The notes: a model not told the origin generated them from the letters alone. DNA of 22,095 bases from CALZJC01 sp041574955 (GCA_041574955.1 JBFGNS010000072.1:1-22095), one strand, 5' to 3'; counted from the first letter of the stretch, positions 1 to 8,325 are shown. Numbers and translations: made by a program.

Positions 1-2
1 CC

Positions 3-329
3 GCCAACCAGTCGGCGCTCTACCCGTGCGGCGCCGGGTGCACGGTCACCGAAGACCCCGAGGTGACCTGTGACGACGGCGTCGACAACGACTGCGACGG
101 CCTGGTCGACGGCGACGATCCCGACTGCCCGCCGCAGTGCGTGCCGACCGAGGACCCCGAGGTCACCTGCAACGACGGCGTCGACAACGACTGCGACGGC
201 CTGGTCGACGGCGACGATCCCGACTGCGCGCCGCCGGTCGACTGCTCCCAGTTCCAGGACCGCAACTCCTGCCGGGCCGAGCCCGCCTGCCGCTGGAACA
301 ACAAGGACAAGGTCTGCGTGCCGAGATAG
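3..329 (+). CDS. C-terminal part of a MopE-type, acidic Cys-repeat surface protein (5' end outside window)
   Basis: The frame is open from the left edge to TAG at 327-329, so this is the last 108 residues of a longer protein. A GTG at 63 is only an internal valine. It contains two copies of a 33-residue unit whose core reads DGVDNDCDGLVDGDDPDC. This is the Asp/Cys-rich putative metal-binding motif of MopE-like proteins, resembling thrombospondin type-3 calcium loops. A Cys-rich tail follows (DCSQFQDRNSCRAEPACRWN) and the protein ends VCVPR. Such repeats occur in large secreted or surface proteins, where they are thought to bind Ca2+ and be held by disulfides. The function of the whole protein cannot be judged because its N-terminal domains are missing. 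A strong hairpin follows at 358-386. Confidence 0.8.
   Translation, partial: ANQSALYPCGAGCTVTEDPEVTCDDGVDNDCDGLVDGDDPDCPPQCVPTEDPEVTCNDGVDNDCDGLVDGDDPDCAPPVDCSQFQDRNSCRAEPACRWNNKDKVCVPR
48..227 (+). repeat. Two-copy 99-bp tandem repeat inside the MopE-type gene
   Basis: The segment 48-128 recurs at 147-227, a period of 99 bp (33 codons). I count 4 mismatches in 81 bases, and the 56 bases 73-128 match 172-227 exactly. The unit encodes one Cys/Asp metal-binding loop. The near identity of synonymous sites points to recent duplication or repeat homogenisation. Confidence 0.9.
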
Positions 330-357
330 CGGCGCACCCGAGACCTCCCGCTCACCG

Positions 358-386
358 CCCCGGGGCCGGGAACGCCCGCCCCGGGG
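358..386 (+). terminator. GC-rich hairpin after the MopE-type gene
   Basis: The left arm 358-370 pairs with 375-386 around the loop AACG, giving 12 G-C pairs with one bulged C at 366. There is no U tract, so it is a terminator-like or RNA-stabilising hairpin, not a textbook intrinsic terminator. It lies 29 nt after the stop codon. Confidence 0.5.
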
Positions 387-561
387 TCGGTCCGTCTAGC
401 GCTCTTCGAACCCGTACGTGAGGTGGAAGGGCACGCCGTACGTGCACCTGATGGTGCCGCTCGAGGACCGCGAGTAGCCGTCCGACCGAGACCTGCATGA
501 GCGCGCGGCGGTCGGGTGCGCGCGGTGCGCCCGGCCAGTGCCGGGCTCTGCCAGCTTCCTC

Positions 562-567
562 TACAAT
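562..567 (+). promoter_or_regulatory. -10-like box TACAAT upstream of the first kinase
   Basis: TACAAT lies 26 nt before the ATG at 594 in a very GC-rich background. No convincing -35 box is present. The same hexamer precedes the second kinase (3438-3443), which supports a shared sigma-70-type promoter form. The 264-nt gap 330-593 otherwise holds only the hairpin at 358-386 and an uninterpretable short open stretch. Confidence 0.45.
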
Positions 568-593
568 GGCCCCAACCTTCGAAGTCGGCTCAC

Positions 594-3323
594 ATGATCG
601 GCCGGACTCTGTCCCACTACACGATCACCGCCAAGCTCGGCGAGGGCGGCATGGGAGAGGTCTACGCGGCCGAGGACAGCCGTCTTCAGCGCCGGGTAGC
701 GCTCAAGTTCCTGCCCGAGGAGGTCGCCGACAACCGCGAGGCGCTCGAGCGGTTCACGCGCGAGGCGCAGACCGCCTCGGGTCTGAACCACCCCCACATC
801 TGCACCATCCACGACATCGACGAGCACGACGGCCTGGCGTTCATCGTGATGGAGCTGCTGCAAGGACGAACGCTGGCCGATCGCATCGCCGGCGCGCCGC
901 TCACCACCGACGAGATCGTGAAGCTGGGCATCCAGATCGCCGACGCACTCGACGCCGCCCATGCCGAGGGGATCGTGCATCGCGACGTCAAGCCGGCGAA
1001 CCTGTTCGTCACCCAGCGGGGTGACGCGAAGGTCCTGGACTTCGGTCTCGCCAAGCCGACCCGTACCCGGCCGGCGCTGGACAGCGGCGCCGAGACGATG
1101 CTGGCGGAAGAGCACCTGACGAGCCCCGGCACCACGCTCGGCACGGTGGCCTACATGTCGCCGGAGCAGGCGCTGGGCAAGGAGCTGGATCGGCGCAGCG
1201 ATCTGTTCTCGCTAGGCGCGGTGCTCTACGAGATGGCCACCCGAACCCAGCCGTTCCGGGGCGGCGCGACCGGCGCCATCCTGAACGAGATCATCAACAA
1301 CGCCCCGACCCCGGCGCTGCGGCTCAACCCGGAGCTGCCGGACGCACTGGGCCGGATCCTCGACAAGTGCCTCGAGAAAGACCCCGACCTGCGCTACCAG
1401 TCGGCGCGCGAGCTGATGGCGGACCTCAAGCGCCTGCGCCGCGACTCGACGAAGGGCGTGTCGGTCGACAGCTCGGCCACGCAGCCCGCCGCCCGGCCGG
1501 TCGAGCAGCCGGCCGAGCAACCGGGTGCCACGGCCGGACGGCCGGACCGCGGACGGCCGGCGTGGATCCCCGTCGCGCTGCTCGCTCTCGTCGCTGCGGC
1601 GCTCGGCTGGTGGCTGCTGCCCGAGCGGGATCCGCAGCTCCCGTCCGCGCCGCTCGAGATCACGCCTTTCACCAACGACGGCGCCTGGAAGGCCTGGCCG
1701 CAGCTGTCGCCGGATGCCGAGAAGGTCGCCTACGTCTGGTGGCGAGACGATGCCGAGAGCGCGGATGTCTACGTCAAGCCGCTCGGCCTGGGCACCAGAC
1801 CCCTGCGGCTGACCGACAGCCCCGCCGAAGAGATCTCGCCGGTCTGGTCGCCGGATGGCAGGGAGGTCGCCTTCGCCCGAATCGGCGAGCAGGGGGCTGC
1901 CATCTACCTGGTGCCCGCTCTCGGCGGGCAGGAGCGCAAGCTGGTGGATCTGACCGGACCTTCGCAGTCCGTTTCCGGCTACTTTCTGCCGGTCCTGAGC
2001 TGGTCGCCGGACGGCAAATGGTTGGCCTTCGCCGAGATGGGCCCGGAGGCCGGACAGGCATACATCGTGCGGCTCTCGCTCGACTCCCTCGAGAAGACGA
2101 GGCTCACCTCGCCGCCCGAGGGCACGCTGGGCGACTTCTACCCCGCCTTTTCACCCGACGGCACGCATCTGGCCTTCTTGCGCTCGGGCTCGGCCACCTG
2201 GGGCGATCTGGACGTCTGGGTCCAGCCGCTCGCCGGCGGGCAGCCCCGGCGCCTCACCTTCGGCAAGTACGACTCCGCCGCCCCACTCTCCTGGACGCCG
2301 GCAGGTGACGAGGTCGTCTACGCCGACACCATCTGGGGCTCGGGAACCATCTACCGCGTCGCCCTGCAGGGCGGAGAGCCGCGACAGATTCCCGGCATCG
2401 GACAGAACACCGCCTTCCTGACGGTCAACGGTGGCCGAGTCGTCTATCAGCAGCGACAGACGCTAGCCCCCAATATCTGGCGCGTGCCAGGTCGCATGGC
2501 GCCCGCCGCCGACCGGATACCGCGACAGTTCGTCGACTCCATCTGGACCGATCTGACCCCCGCCTACTCGCCGGACGGTCGCAAGGTCGCCTTCCAGTCC
2601 CGCCGCGGCGGCCACCCGAACATCTGGCTGTGCGACCAGGACGGGTCGAACCCCGTGCAGCTGACGCGGTTCAAGACCCATACTGGGACCCCTCGCTGGT
2701 CGCCGGACGGCCGCAGCGTGGTCTTCGACTCGCTCGAGTCGGGCAATTGGGATCTGTGGGTGGTGGATGCCGAAGGCGGCGCTCCCCGGCAGCTGACCGC
2801 GGACCCGGCCGAGGACGGCACTCCCTTCTGGTCGCGGGACGGGCGGTGGATCTACTTCCACTCCACCCGCAGCGGCAGGGCCGAGATCTGGAAGCTGCCC
2901 GTCGACGGCGGCCAACCGGTCCAGCTCACCCACGATGGTGGTTTCTACGCCGAGGAGTCGTGGGATGGCCAGACGCTCTACTACACCCCGGCCCACACAT
3001 GGGGAGGCATCCGGGCGAAAGCGCTCGCCGACGGCGGCGCCGACAGGGAGATCGTGCCGCCGGGGACCCTGCCGAACTGGGGCGACTGGGCCGTGGCCAG
3101 GACGGGACTCTACTTCACCACGGTCGAGACTCTGGGCGCCTATCGGACCAGCTACAGGATCCACTTCTTCGATTTCGCCAGCGCAGAAGTGACCCCGGTT
3201 CTGCGTCGGGACGGACGGTTCGGCCACGTGTTTCTCGCCGTCTCCCCCGACGAGCAGTGGCTGCTGTTCGGGGAGAACGGCCTGGGGACCGCCGAGCTGA
3301 TGCTGGCGGAGAACTTCCGCTAG
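594..3323 (+). CDS. Transmembrane Ser/Thr protein kinase with a C-terminal TolB/PD40 beta-propeller
   Basis: This is a 909-residue Hanks-type kinase. The kinase domain covers about residues 9-275 with all key motifs: glycine loop GEGGMGEV (about 16-23), Lys38 in VALKFL, catalytic HRDVKPAN (Asp131), DFG (149-151), and activation segment GTVAYMSPEQ. A Pro/Gln-rich linker leads to one membrane helix (about 324-342). Residues about 355-909 carry repeated PD40 motifs of the SPDG..(V/L)AF type, at least eight, forming a TolB-like propeller that should lie outside the cytoplasm. Such proteins phosphorylate Ser/Thr in response to a signal sensed by the propeller; ligand and targets are unknown. I chose ATG 594 because MIGRTLSHY is the usual N-terminus of this family. 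The frame is open back to 516, but those residues look unlike protein. There is no clear Shine-Dalgarno. Confidence 0.92.
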   Translation: MIGRTLSHYTITAKLGEGGMGEVYAAEDSRLQRRVALKFLPEEVADNREALERFTREAQTASGLNHPHICTIHDIDEHDGLAFIVMELLQGRTLADRIAGAPLTTDEIVKLGIQIADALDAAHAEGIVHRDVKPANLFVTQRGDAKVLDFGLAKPTRTRPALDSGAETMLAEEHLTSPGTTLGTVAYMSPEQALGKELDRRSDLFSLGAVLYEMATRTQPFRGGATGAILNEIINNAPTPALRLNPELPDALGRILDKCLEKDPDLRYQSARELMADLKRLRRDSTKGVSVDSSATQPAARPVEQPAEQPGATAGRPDRGRPAWIPVALLALVAAALGWWLLPERDPQLPSAPLEITPFTNDGAWKAWPQLSPDAEKVAYVWWRDDAESADVYVKPLGLGTRPLRLTDSPAEEISPVWSPDGREVAFARIGEQGAAIYLVPALGGQERKLVDLTGPSQSVSGYFLPVLSWSPDGKWLAFAEMGPEAGQAYIVRLSLDSLEKTRLTSPPEGTLGDFYPAFSPDGTHLAFLRSGSATWGDLDVWVQPLAGGQPRRLTFGKYDSAAPLSWTPAGDEVVYADTIWGSGTIYRVALQGGEPRQIPGIGQNTAFLTVNGGRVVYQQRQTLAPNIWRVPGRMAPAADRIPRQFVDSIWTDLTPAYSPDGRKVAFQSRRGGHPNIWLCDQDGSNPVQLTRFKTHTGTPRWSPDGRSVVFDSLESGNWDLWVVDAEGGAPRQLTADPAEDGTPFWSRDGRWIYFHSTRSGRAEIWKLPVDGGQPVQLTHDGGFYAEESWDGQTLYYTPAHTWGGIRAKALADGGADREIVPPGTLPNWGDWAVARTGLYFTTVETLGAYRTSYRIHFFDFASAEVTPVLRRDGRFGHVFLAVSPDEQWLLFGENGLGTAELMLAENFR

Positions 3324-3350
3324 GGGTTCCGACCCGGGTGCGCCGGGTGC

Positions 3351-3367
3351 GACCGGCCGGCCCGGTC
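3351..3367 (+). terminator. Hairpin between the first kinase and a reverse-strand gene stub
   Basis: GACCGG (3351-3356) pairs with CCGGTC (3362-3367) around a 5-nt loop, 27 nt after the kinase stop codon. Its right arm touches the stop codon of the reverse-strand dppC-like stub, so it could once have served both strands. No U tract is present. Confidence 0.35.
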
Positions 3368-3437
3368 AGACGATCTTCTGCATCGACGCCTTCGGGTCCC
3401 GGGCGTCGCGCAGCCCGTCGGCGAGCAGCGCGGCGGG
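3366..3437 (-). pseudogene. 3' stub resembling a DppC/OppC-type ABC transporter permease
   Basis: On the minus strand, the last codons before TGA (3368-3366) read PAALLADGLRDARDPKASMQ and then KIV. The string LLADGLRDxxDP closely matches the usual cytoplasmic C-terminal tail of dipeptide/oligopeptide/nickel ABC transporter permeases (DppC type, commonly LLGDGLRDALDPR). Upstream codons run into antisense of the second kinase and its TACAAT box and show no membrane helices, so only about 20 codons of a once complete gene remain. The call rests on one short motif, and a chance match cannot be excluded. Confidence 0.35.
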
Positions 3438-3443
3438 TACAAT
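3438..3443 (+). promoter_or_regulatory. -10-like box TACAAT just upstream of the second kinase
   Basis: TACAAT ends 12 nt before ATG 3456. A transcript starting about 7 nt after it would have a leader of about 6 nt, and no Shine-Dalgarno is visible, so the mRNA is probably nearly leaderless. No clear -35 box is present. Confidence 0.45.
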
Positions 3444-3455
3444 CGCCGCCACGCG

Positions 3456-6218
3456 ATGTACTGCACCTCCTGCGCGGCCGAGGTTCCGGCCGGGGCCCGG
3501 TTCTGCCCCGCCTGCGCGGCGGCCGTGGCGTCGCCGCCGGAGGCCGGGCCCGACGACCGGACCGCGCTGGCGCCCGAGACGCCGACTCCGGCCAGCCACC
3601 CGTCGAGCGGCCACCGGCCACCTACCTCGACCAGCCGCCTGGCGTCGGCACCGGCGCTCGACGGCAGCCGCTTCCTGCCCGGCACGCTGATCGCCGAGCG
3701 CTACCGGGTGGTCGGGGTGCTGGGCCGCGGCGGCATGGGCGAGGTCTACCGCGCCGACGACTTGAAGCTGGGTCAGCCGGTGGCGCTCAAGTTCCTACCC
3801 GGCGCGGTGGAGCGCGATCCGGAGTGGCTCGACCGGTTCCTCAACGAGGTCAAGATCGCCCGCCAGGTCTCGAACCCCAACGTCTGCCGGGTGTACGACG
3901 TCGGCGAGGTGGACGGCCACCACTTCCTGTCGATGGAGTACATCGACGGCGAGGACCTGGGCTCGCTGCTGCGGCGGATCGGGCGGCTTCCCGAGGACAA
4001 GGCGGTCCAGCTCGCCCGTCAGCTCTGCGCGGGGCTCGCCGCCGCCCACGACCAGGGCGTGCTGCACCGCGACCTGAAGCCGGCCAACGTGATGATCGAC
4101 GGCCGCGGCAACGCGCGGCTGACCGACTTCGGCCTCGCCGGGCTGGCCGAGACGCTGGCGGACGACGTCGGCTCCGGCACGCCGGCGTTCATGGCCCCCG
4201 AGCAGCTCGCCGGGCGCGAGGTGTCGGTGCGAAGCGACCTCTACGCCCTCGGCCTGGTGCTCTACGAGCTGTTCACCGGCAAGCGGGCCTGGCAGGCCAG
4301 CTCGGCGGCCGAGCTGTCGAAGCTCCAGCAGGAGTCGTCGCCGACATCGCCCTCGTCGCTGGTCGACGGGCTCGACCCGGCGGTCGAGCGGGTGATCCTG
4401 CGCTGTCTCGAGACCGACCCCGCCCGCCGGCCACGCTCGGCGCTCGAGGTGTCGGCGGCGCTGCCCGGCGGCGACCCGCTGGCCGCGGCGCTGGCCGCCG
4501 GCGAGACGCCGTCGCCGGAGATGGTCGCGGCGGCCGGCGAAGAGGGCGTCCTGAAGCCCAAGGCGGCGCTCGCCCTGGCGGTGGTCGCGGCGCTGCTGGC
4601 CCTGGCGGCTCTCGCCCTCGCCGACCGCAACCAGCTACCCAATCAGCTGCCGCTCGCGCTGCCCCCCGAGGTGCTCGAGCACCAGGCCCGGCAGGCGCTC
4701 GAGCGCCTCGGCGCCGACCCCGAGGACGTCACCGACTCGGCGTGGGGCTTCGACTACGACTACGACCTGCGCCGCCACCTCGACTCGGAATGGCAGGGAC
4801 AGAGCGAGCCCTGGCAGGCGGTCCGCAACGGCCGGCCGGCACTGCTCCATTTCTGGTACCGGCAAAGCCGGCGCCAGCTCATGCCGCTGCGCAACTCTCC
4901 GAGCGTGGTGAGTTGGGGCGAGCCGCCGTACGAGTCGAGCGGCATGGCGTCGGTGCGGCTCGACACCGCGGGGCGGCTGCTCGAGTACCTGCGGGTGCCG
5001 CCGCAGCTCGAGAGCTCCGAGGCGGCGGCGGAAGGCGCATCTGCCGCGGCTCCGGGCGAGCCCGACTGGGCGGAGCTGTTCGAGCTGGCGGAGCTCGAGA
5101 TGGCGGCCTTCGCGCCGGCGGCGCCGACCTGGGTGCCGGCGGTCTACGCCGACCGGCGGGCGGCGTGGACCGGGAGCTTTCCCGGGCTGGACGGCGCCGA
5201 GGCGCGGGTGGAGGCCGCCGCCTACCGCGGCGAGCCGGTCTATTTCGAGCTCCTCGGGCCGTGGAGCCGCGCCAGCCGGCAGGTGTCGGTCCAGCGCAGC
5301 GCGCGCAGCCGCGCCAACCAGATCGTGGTGCTGTCGCTGCTCGTGCTGGTGCTCGTCGGCAGCGGCCTGGTGGCCCGGCGCAACCTGCGCGCCGGTCGCG
5401 GCGACCGGCGCGGCGCTCTGCGCATCGCGCTGACGCTGCTGGCGCTCAACGTCGGCGCCTGGGCGCTGCTCTCCCACCACGTCCCGAGCCTCACCGGCGA
5501 GATCATCCTGGTGGTCTTCTCGCTCGGCGTGCCGCTGTTCGTGAGCGCGGTGACCTGGCTTCTCTACATCGCGCTCGAGCCGTACCTGCGGCGCTCCAAG
5601 CCGCACTGGCTGGTGTCGTGGAGCCGGCTGCTCGGCGGCCGTCACCGCGACCCGCTGGTGGGGCGCGACGTGCTGATCGGCGTGGCGGTGGGCGCCGGTT
5701 TGGCGTTCCTCGGCGAGGTCGGCTACCAGCTCAGCCTGTGGCTCGAGCCGGCCGCCACCCGGCCCCCGCCGGTGGTGCTCGAGCCGATGCACGGTCTGGG
5801 CAACGCTGTCGGCTGGATGCTGTCGTCGGTCCAGGGGTCGACCTTCGTCGCAATGGCGCTCATCTTCGTCTGGTTCCTGTTCCGCCTGGTGCTGCGCTCG
5901 GACCGGATCGCCGCCGGAGCGATGGTGGCGCTGCTGACCTTCACCAGCAGCGCGGGCGCGAGCAGCCTCTCCTGGGTGGGAGTGGCGCTGGCGGCGCTGA
6001 CCGCGCTGCTGTTGGTGCTGGTCGCCGGACGGTTCGGTCTGCTGGTGCTGATCACCGGGCTGGTCTCCGGCACCGCCATGGCCAACATCCCAATCAGCCT
6101 CGAGCTCGCCGCCTGGTGGGCCCGCGGCTCCTGGCTCTGCCTGCTAGCCGTGCTCCTGCTCGCCGCCTGGGCCTTCCACGCCGCGCTCGGCGGCCGCAAG
6201 GTGCTGGCCGAGCCGTAG
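3456..6218 (+). CDS. Zinc-ribbon Ser/Thr protein kinase with a large multi-pass membrane C-terminus
   Basis: The product has 920 residues. It opens with a zinc ribbon (Cys3, Cys6, Cys17, Cys20) and a Pro/Ser/Thr-rich linker. A Hanks kinase follows at about 80-335: glycine loop GRGGMGEV (90-97), Lys112 in VALKFL, HRDLKPAN (Asp206), DFG (Asp224), and GTPAFMAPEQ. A first membrane helix (about 369-388) is followed by a roughly 210-residue extracytoplasmic region and then several hydrophobic helices to the end. The stretch ALEPYLRRSKPHWLVSWSRL with DPLVGRDVLIG is, to my knowledge, a recurrent signature in acidobacterial kinases of this layout. All catalytic residues are present, so it should be active. 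The signal sensed and the substrates are unknown. A DinB-family gene starts 17 nt after its stop codon. Confidence 0.92.
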   Translation: MYCTSCAAEVPAGARFCPACAAAVASPPEAGPDDRTALAPETPTPASHPSSGHRPPTSTSRLASAPALDGSRFLPGTLIAERYRVVGVLGRGGMGEVYRADDLKLGQPVALKFLPGAVERDPEWLDRFLNEVKIARQVSNPNVCRVYDVGEVDGHHFLSMEYIDGEDLGSLLRRIGRLPEDKAVQLARQLCAGLAAAHDQGVLHRDLKPANVMIDGRGNARLTDFGLAGLAETLADDVGSGTPAFMAPEQLAGREVSVRSDLYALGLVLYELFTGKRAWQASSAAELSKLQQESSPTSPSSLVDGLDPAVERVILRCLETDPARRPRSALEVSAALPGGDPLAAALAAGETPSPEMVAAAGEEGVLKPKAALALAVVAALLALAALALADRNQLPNQLPLALPPEVLEHQARQALERLGADPEDVTDSAWGFDYDYDLRRHLDSEWQGQSEPWQAVRNGRPALLHFWYRQSRRQLMPLRNSPSVVSWGEPPYESSGMASVRLDTAGRLLEYLRVPPQLESSEAAAEGASAAAPGEPDWAELFELAELEMAAFAPAAPTWVPAVYADRRAAWTGSFPGLDGAEARVEAAAYRGEPVYFELLGPWSRASRQVSVQRSARSRANQIVVLSLLVLVLVGSGLVARRNLRAGRGDRRGALRIALTLLALNVGAWALLSHHVPSLTGEIILVVFSLGVPLFVSAVTWLLYIALEPYLRRSKPHWLVSWSRLLGGRHRDPLVGRDVLIGVAVGAGLAFLGEVGYQLSLWLEPAATRPPPVVLEPMHGLGNAVGWMLSSVQGSTFVAMALIFVWFLFRLVLRSDRIAAGAMVALLTFTSSAGASSLSWVGVALAALTALLLVLVAGRFGLLVLITGLVSGTAMANIPISLELAAWWARGSWLCLLAVLLLAAWAFHAALGGRKVLAEP

Positions 6219-6235
6219 ACCCGAGAGGTTCCGCC

Positions 6236-6769
6236 ATGCCACAGCCCGATCCCGACCCGCGCTATCCCATCGGCCCGTGGGAGGATCCCGGCTCGCTCGG
6301 CCGAGCCGAGCGGGCGGCGGCGATCGCGGCCGTCGACGCCGCGCCCGCCGCGCTGCGCGCCGCCGTCGCCGGGCTGGACGAGCCGCAGCTCGACACCCGC
6401 TACCGGCCCGGCGGCTGGACCGTGCGGCAAGTGGTCCACCACCTGCCCGACAGCCACATGAACAGCTACATCCGGTTCAAGATCGGTCTGACCGAGCGCG
6501 AGCCGACGATCCGCACCTACCACGAGGAGCGCTTCGCCGAGCTGCCGGACGCACGCGCCGGCGTCGAGCCGTCGCTCGAGCTGCTCGAGGCGCTCCACCG
6601 GCGCTGGGTGCTCCTGCTACGCGCCATCGACGACGCCGGCTGGCAGCGCGTCATCCTGCACCCCGATCTCGGCCGCATGAGCCTGGACTCCCTGCTCGCC
6701 TTCTACGCCTGGCACGGCCGCCACCACGTGGCCCACGTCACCGAGCTGCGCCGCCGCCGGGGCTGGTAG
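6236..6769 (+). CDS. DinB/YfiT-family putative metal-dependent hydrolase or thiol transferase
   Basis: The product has 177 residues. It opens with the family signature RYPIGPWEDP. The metal-site histidines are visible in RQVVHHLPDSHMNSYIRFK (His68/69, first ligand) and AFYAWHGRHHVAHV near the C-terminus (the HxxxH pair). This is the YfiT/BstA branch of the DinB four-helix fold, whose Bacillus members are Zn/Ni-dependent thiol S-transferases or hydrolases. The substrate here is unknown, and bacillithiol is not a safe assumption in this lineage. The start is set by GAGAGG at 6223-6228, 7 nt before the ATG. The 17-nt gap from the kinase gene suggests co-transcription. Confidence 0.88.
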   Translation: MPQPDPDPRYPIGPWEDPGSLGRAERAAAIAAVDAAPAALRAAVAGLDEPQLDTRYRPGGWTVRQVVHHLPDSHMNSYIRFKIGLTEREPTIRTYHEERFAELPDARAGVEPSLELLEALHRRWVLLLRAIDDAGWQRVILHPDLGRMSLDSLLAFYAWHGRHHVAHVTELRRRRGW

Positions 6770-6793
6770 CGGGCCGAGCCGCCAGCCGGCCCG
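6770..6793. terminator. Hairpin between the convergent DinB-family and astacin genes
   Basis: CGGGCCG (6770-6776) and CGGCCCG (6787-6793) form a 7-bp G-C stem with a 10-nt loop. It begins right after the DinB-family stop and sits 24 nt from the astacin stop, so it could serve both strands. No U tract is present. Confidence 0.4.
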
Positions 6794-6816
6794 GTTCCAG
6801 TGCCCGCCCCCCGGCC

Positions 6817-8325
6817 TCACAGCAGCCGGTCGTAGTGGACCTCGCCGCTGGACTTCTTGTACACCATCACGCCGGTGCTTCCCAGGCTCTTGCGGCCCGC
6901 CCTGCCCAGGTAGCACGGGACGAGCGCGCTCCACCATTTGGCCCACTTCGCATCCTGGGTGCCGTAGATCCACTTGGTGGCGGTGGCGGCATCGAAGTGT
7001 GCTCGACCGGTGGCGGCGTTGTAGGCGATCAGCCGCGCGTAGGGAGGAGTCGCGTAGCTGTACTCGGAGTGCTGGGCATAGGTCATGAAGTGCGTCCAGC
7101 CCTTGCCCCAGGAGTACTTCCGCGCCGTGGTGGCGCCGGCGGGGGTGATCACCACCGAGCTGCCGGCTCCCGACTGCTTGTTGTAGAGCAGGAGGTGCCA
7201 CTCGTCGTCGGACACCCGGTACGGCTCGACGGTCGTATAACCCGTCTTCCACTTCCGCTGCCACAGGTTGGTGGTGCCACCGGAGCCGAGAAGCGAGGGA
7301 TCCTCCGCACGGTTGACCTTGTCCAGCCGCGCGATCCCCGTCTTCGAGTCGTAGACCAGGAGGTGATCCCGCTGGAAGCCGGCCGCACCCAGGGTGACGA
7401 GGTGGGTCCAGCCCTTGGACCAACGGCCCTGCCACACGTTGGTCGAGCCGGTCTCCGACAGCCTGTCGATCCACACCACGCCGGTGGCGGAGCTGTAGAC
7501 GAGAACGTAGCGCCCGGCGGCGAGCTCGAGCGTCCGGACCTGGCTCCAGGTCGTCGCCCACTTACCCTCGCCGCGCGGCTCGAGGCTCTTGCCGGTGTCG
7601 GCGACCCGGTCGAACCGCACCCTTCCGGTCTTCTTGGAGTAGGAGACGAGGTACTCGCTCTCGCCCAGCTGGTAGGGAGCGAAGTGGGTGAGCCCCGGCT
7701 CCCACTTGCCGGCGCGCAGGATCTTGTAGCGCCCGCCCGCCAGGAACTCGAGCGACGCGCGATCCCCGGCGGACAGGCCCTTGGTGTTGGACAGGGTGGC
7801 GCAGCCGCCTGGCTTCGGATCCACGTAGGCGTCGGAGTCCAGGTAGTGCATCAGGGAGACGCAGTCGTAGGGACCAACCGGATGCCCACCGGGAGCCGGC
7901 CCCACGTTGCCCTTCTTGCCGTGATCCCACGCCGGAACCGGATGGGTCTCGATGAAGACGTCGCGGTCGGGGCGCTGGTGCTCGTGGATGCAGCCCACCG
8001 CGTGTCCGATCTCGTGCAGGAGCAACGACGTCAGCTCCGCGGCACCCACTGCGAAATCGGCGGCCACCTCCTGGCGACCGCCCTTCCTGCCGACGCTCTC
8101 GGAGTAGCCGCCGCCACCGCCGTCGATCATCTTGAAGAAGATGTGATCCGCCGCCTTCTTGTGGTTGTCCAGCACCAGCTTGAGGGCCGACTGCGAGTTC
8201 CAGGTAGCGATCGTCTTGTCCAACCGCTCCCGGGCGGACACGTCGAACCACAGCTTGATCTGGATCCGGTAGGGCACACTGGCGGTCGGCCAGCGCTGGC
8301 CGAGATCGCCGACGACGTATCCCAT
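6817..8325 (-). CDS. Astacin-family (M12A) zinc metalloprotease with a six-repeat propeller-like C-terminus
   Basis: The product has 502 residues. The N-terminal roughly 195 residues are an astacin protease: RWPTASVPYRI near the mature start, the zinc site HEIGHAVGCIHEHQRPDRD (His104, Glu105, His108, His114), and Met-turn SLMHY (Met159, Tyr161). Residues 207-499 hold six repeats of about 50 residues (near 207, 255, 301, 359, 406, 461). Each has W..GWTH-like and L(L/V)xYxxxTGxxxxD elements, suggesting a six-bladed propeller or lectin-like substrate-binding module. The start is firm: AAGGAG at 8340-8335 precedes the ATG by 9 nt, and an in-frame stop upstream blocks extension. Oddly, there is neither a signal peptide nor a pro-peptide, although astacins are normally exported as pro-enzymes. 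The target protein is unknown. Confidence 0.9.
   Translation of the reverse strand: MGYVVGDLGQRWPTASVPYRIQIKLWFDVSARERLDKTIATWNSQSALKLVLDNHKKAADHIFFKMIDGGGGGYSESVGRKGGRQEVAADFAVGAAELTSLLLHEIGHAVGCIHEHQRPDRDVFIETHPVPAWDHGKKGNVGPAPGGHPVGPYDCVSLMHYLDSDAYVDPKPGGCATLSNTKGLSAGDRASLEFLAGGRYKILRAGKWEPGLTHFAPYQLGESEYLVSYSKKTGRVRFDRVADTGKSLEPRGEGKWATTWSQVRTLELAAGRYVLVYSSATGVVWIDRLSETGSTNVWQGRWSKGWTHLVTLGAAGFQRDHLLVYDSKTGIARLDKVNRAEDPSLLGSGGTTNLWQRKWKTGYTTVEPYRVSDDEWHLLLYNKQSGAGSSVVITPAGATTARKYSWGKGWTHFMTYAQHSEYSYATPPYARLIAYNAATGRAHFDAATATKWIYGTQDAKWAKWWSALVPCYLGRAGRKSLGSTGVMVYKKSSGEVHYDRLL

Noticed and set aside
396..498. Short stretch reading protein-like both ways (forward NPYVRWKGTPYVHLMVPLED to stop 475-477; reverse CTYGVPFHLTYGFEER to stop 398-396)
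   Set aside because: Only about 25-35 codons, with the strand undecidable and no family recognised. It may be another gene stub but cannot be supported.
516..593. Upstream extension of the first kinase to ATG 516
   Set aside because: The extra 26 residues do not resemble a kinase N-terminus and the TACAAT box lies inside them.
2630..6769. A 1379-codon forward open frame spanning both kinases
   Set aside because: Its translation is Arg/Pro/Gly-rich third-frame noise over two well-supported kinases; only its last 177 codons (6236-6769) are the real DinB-family gene.
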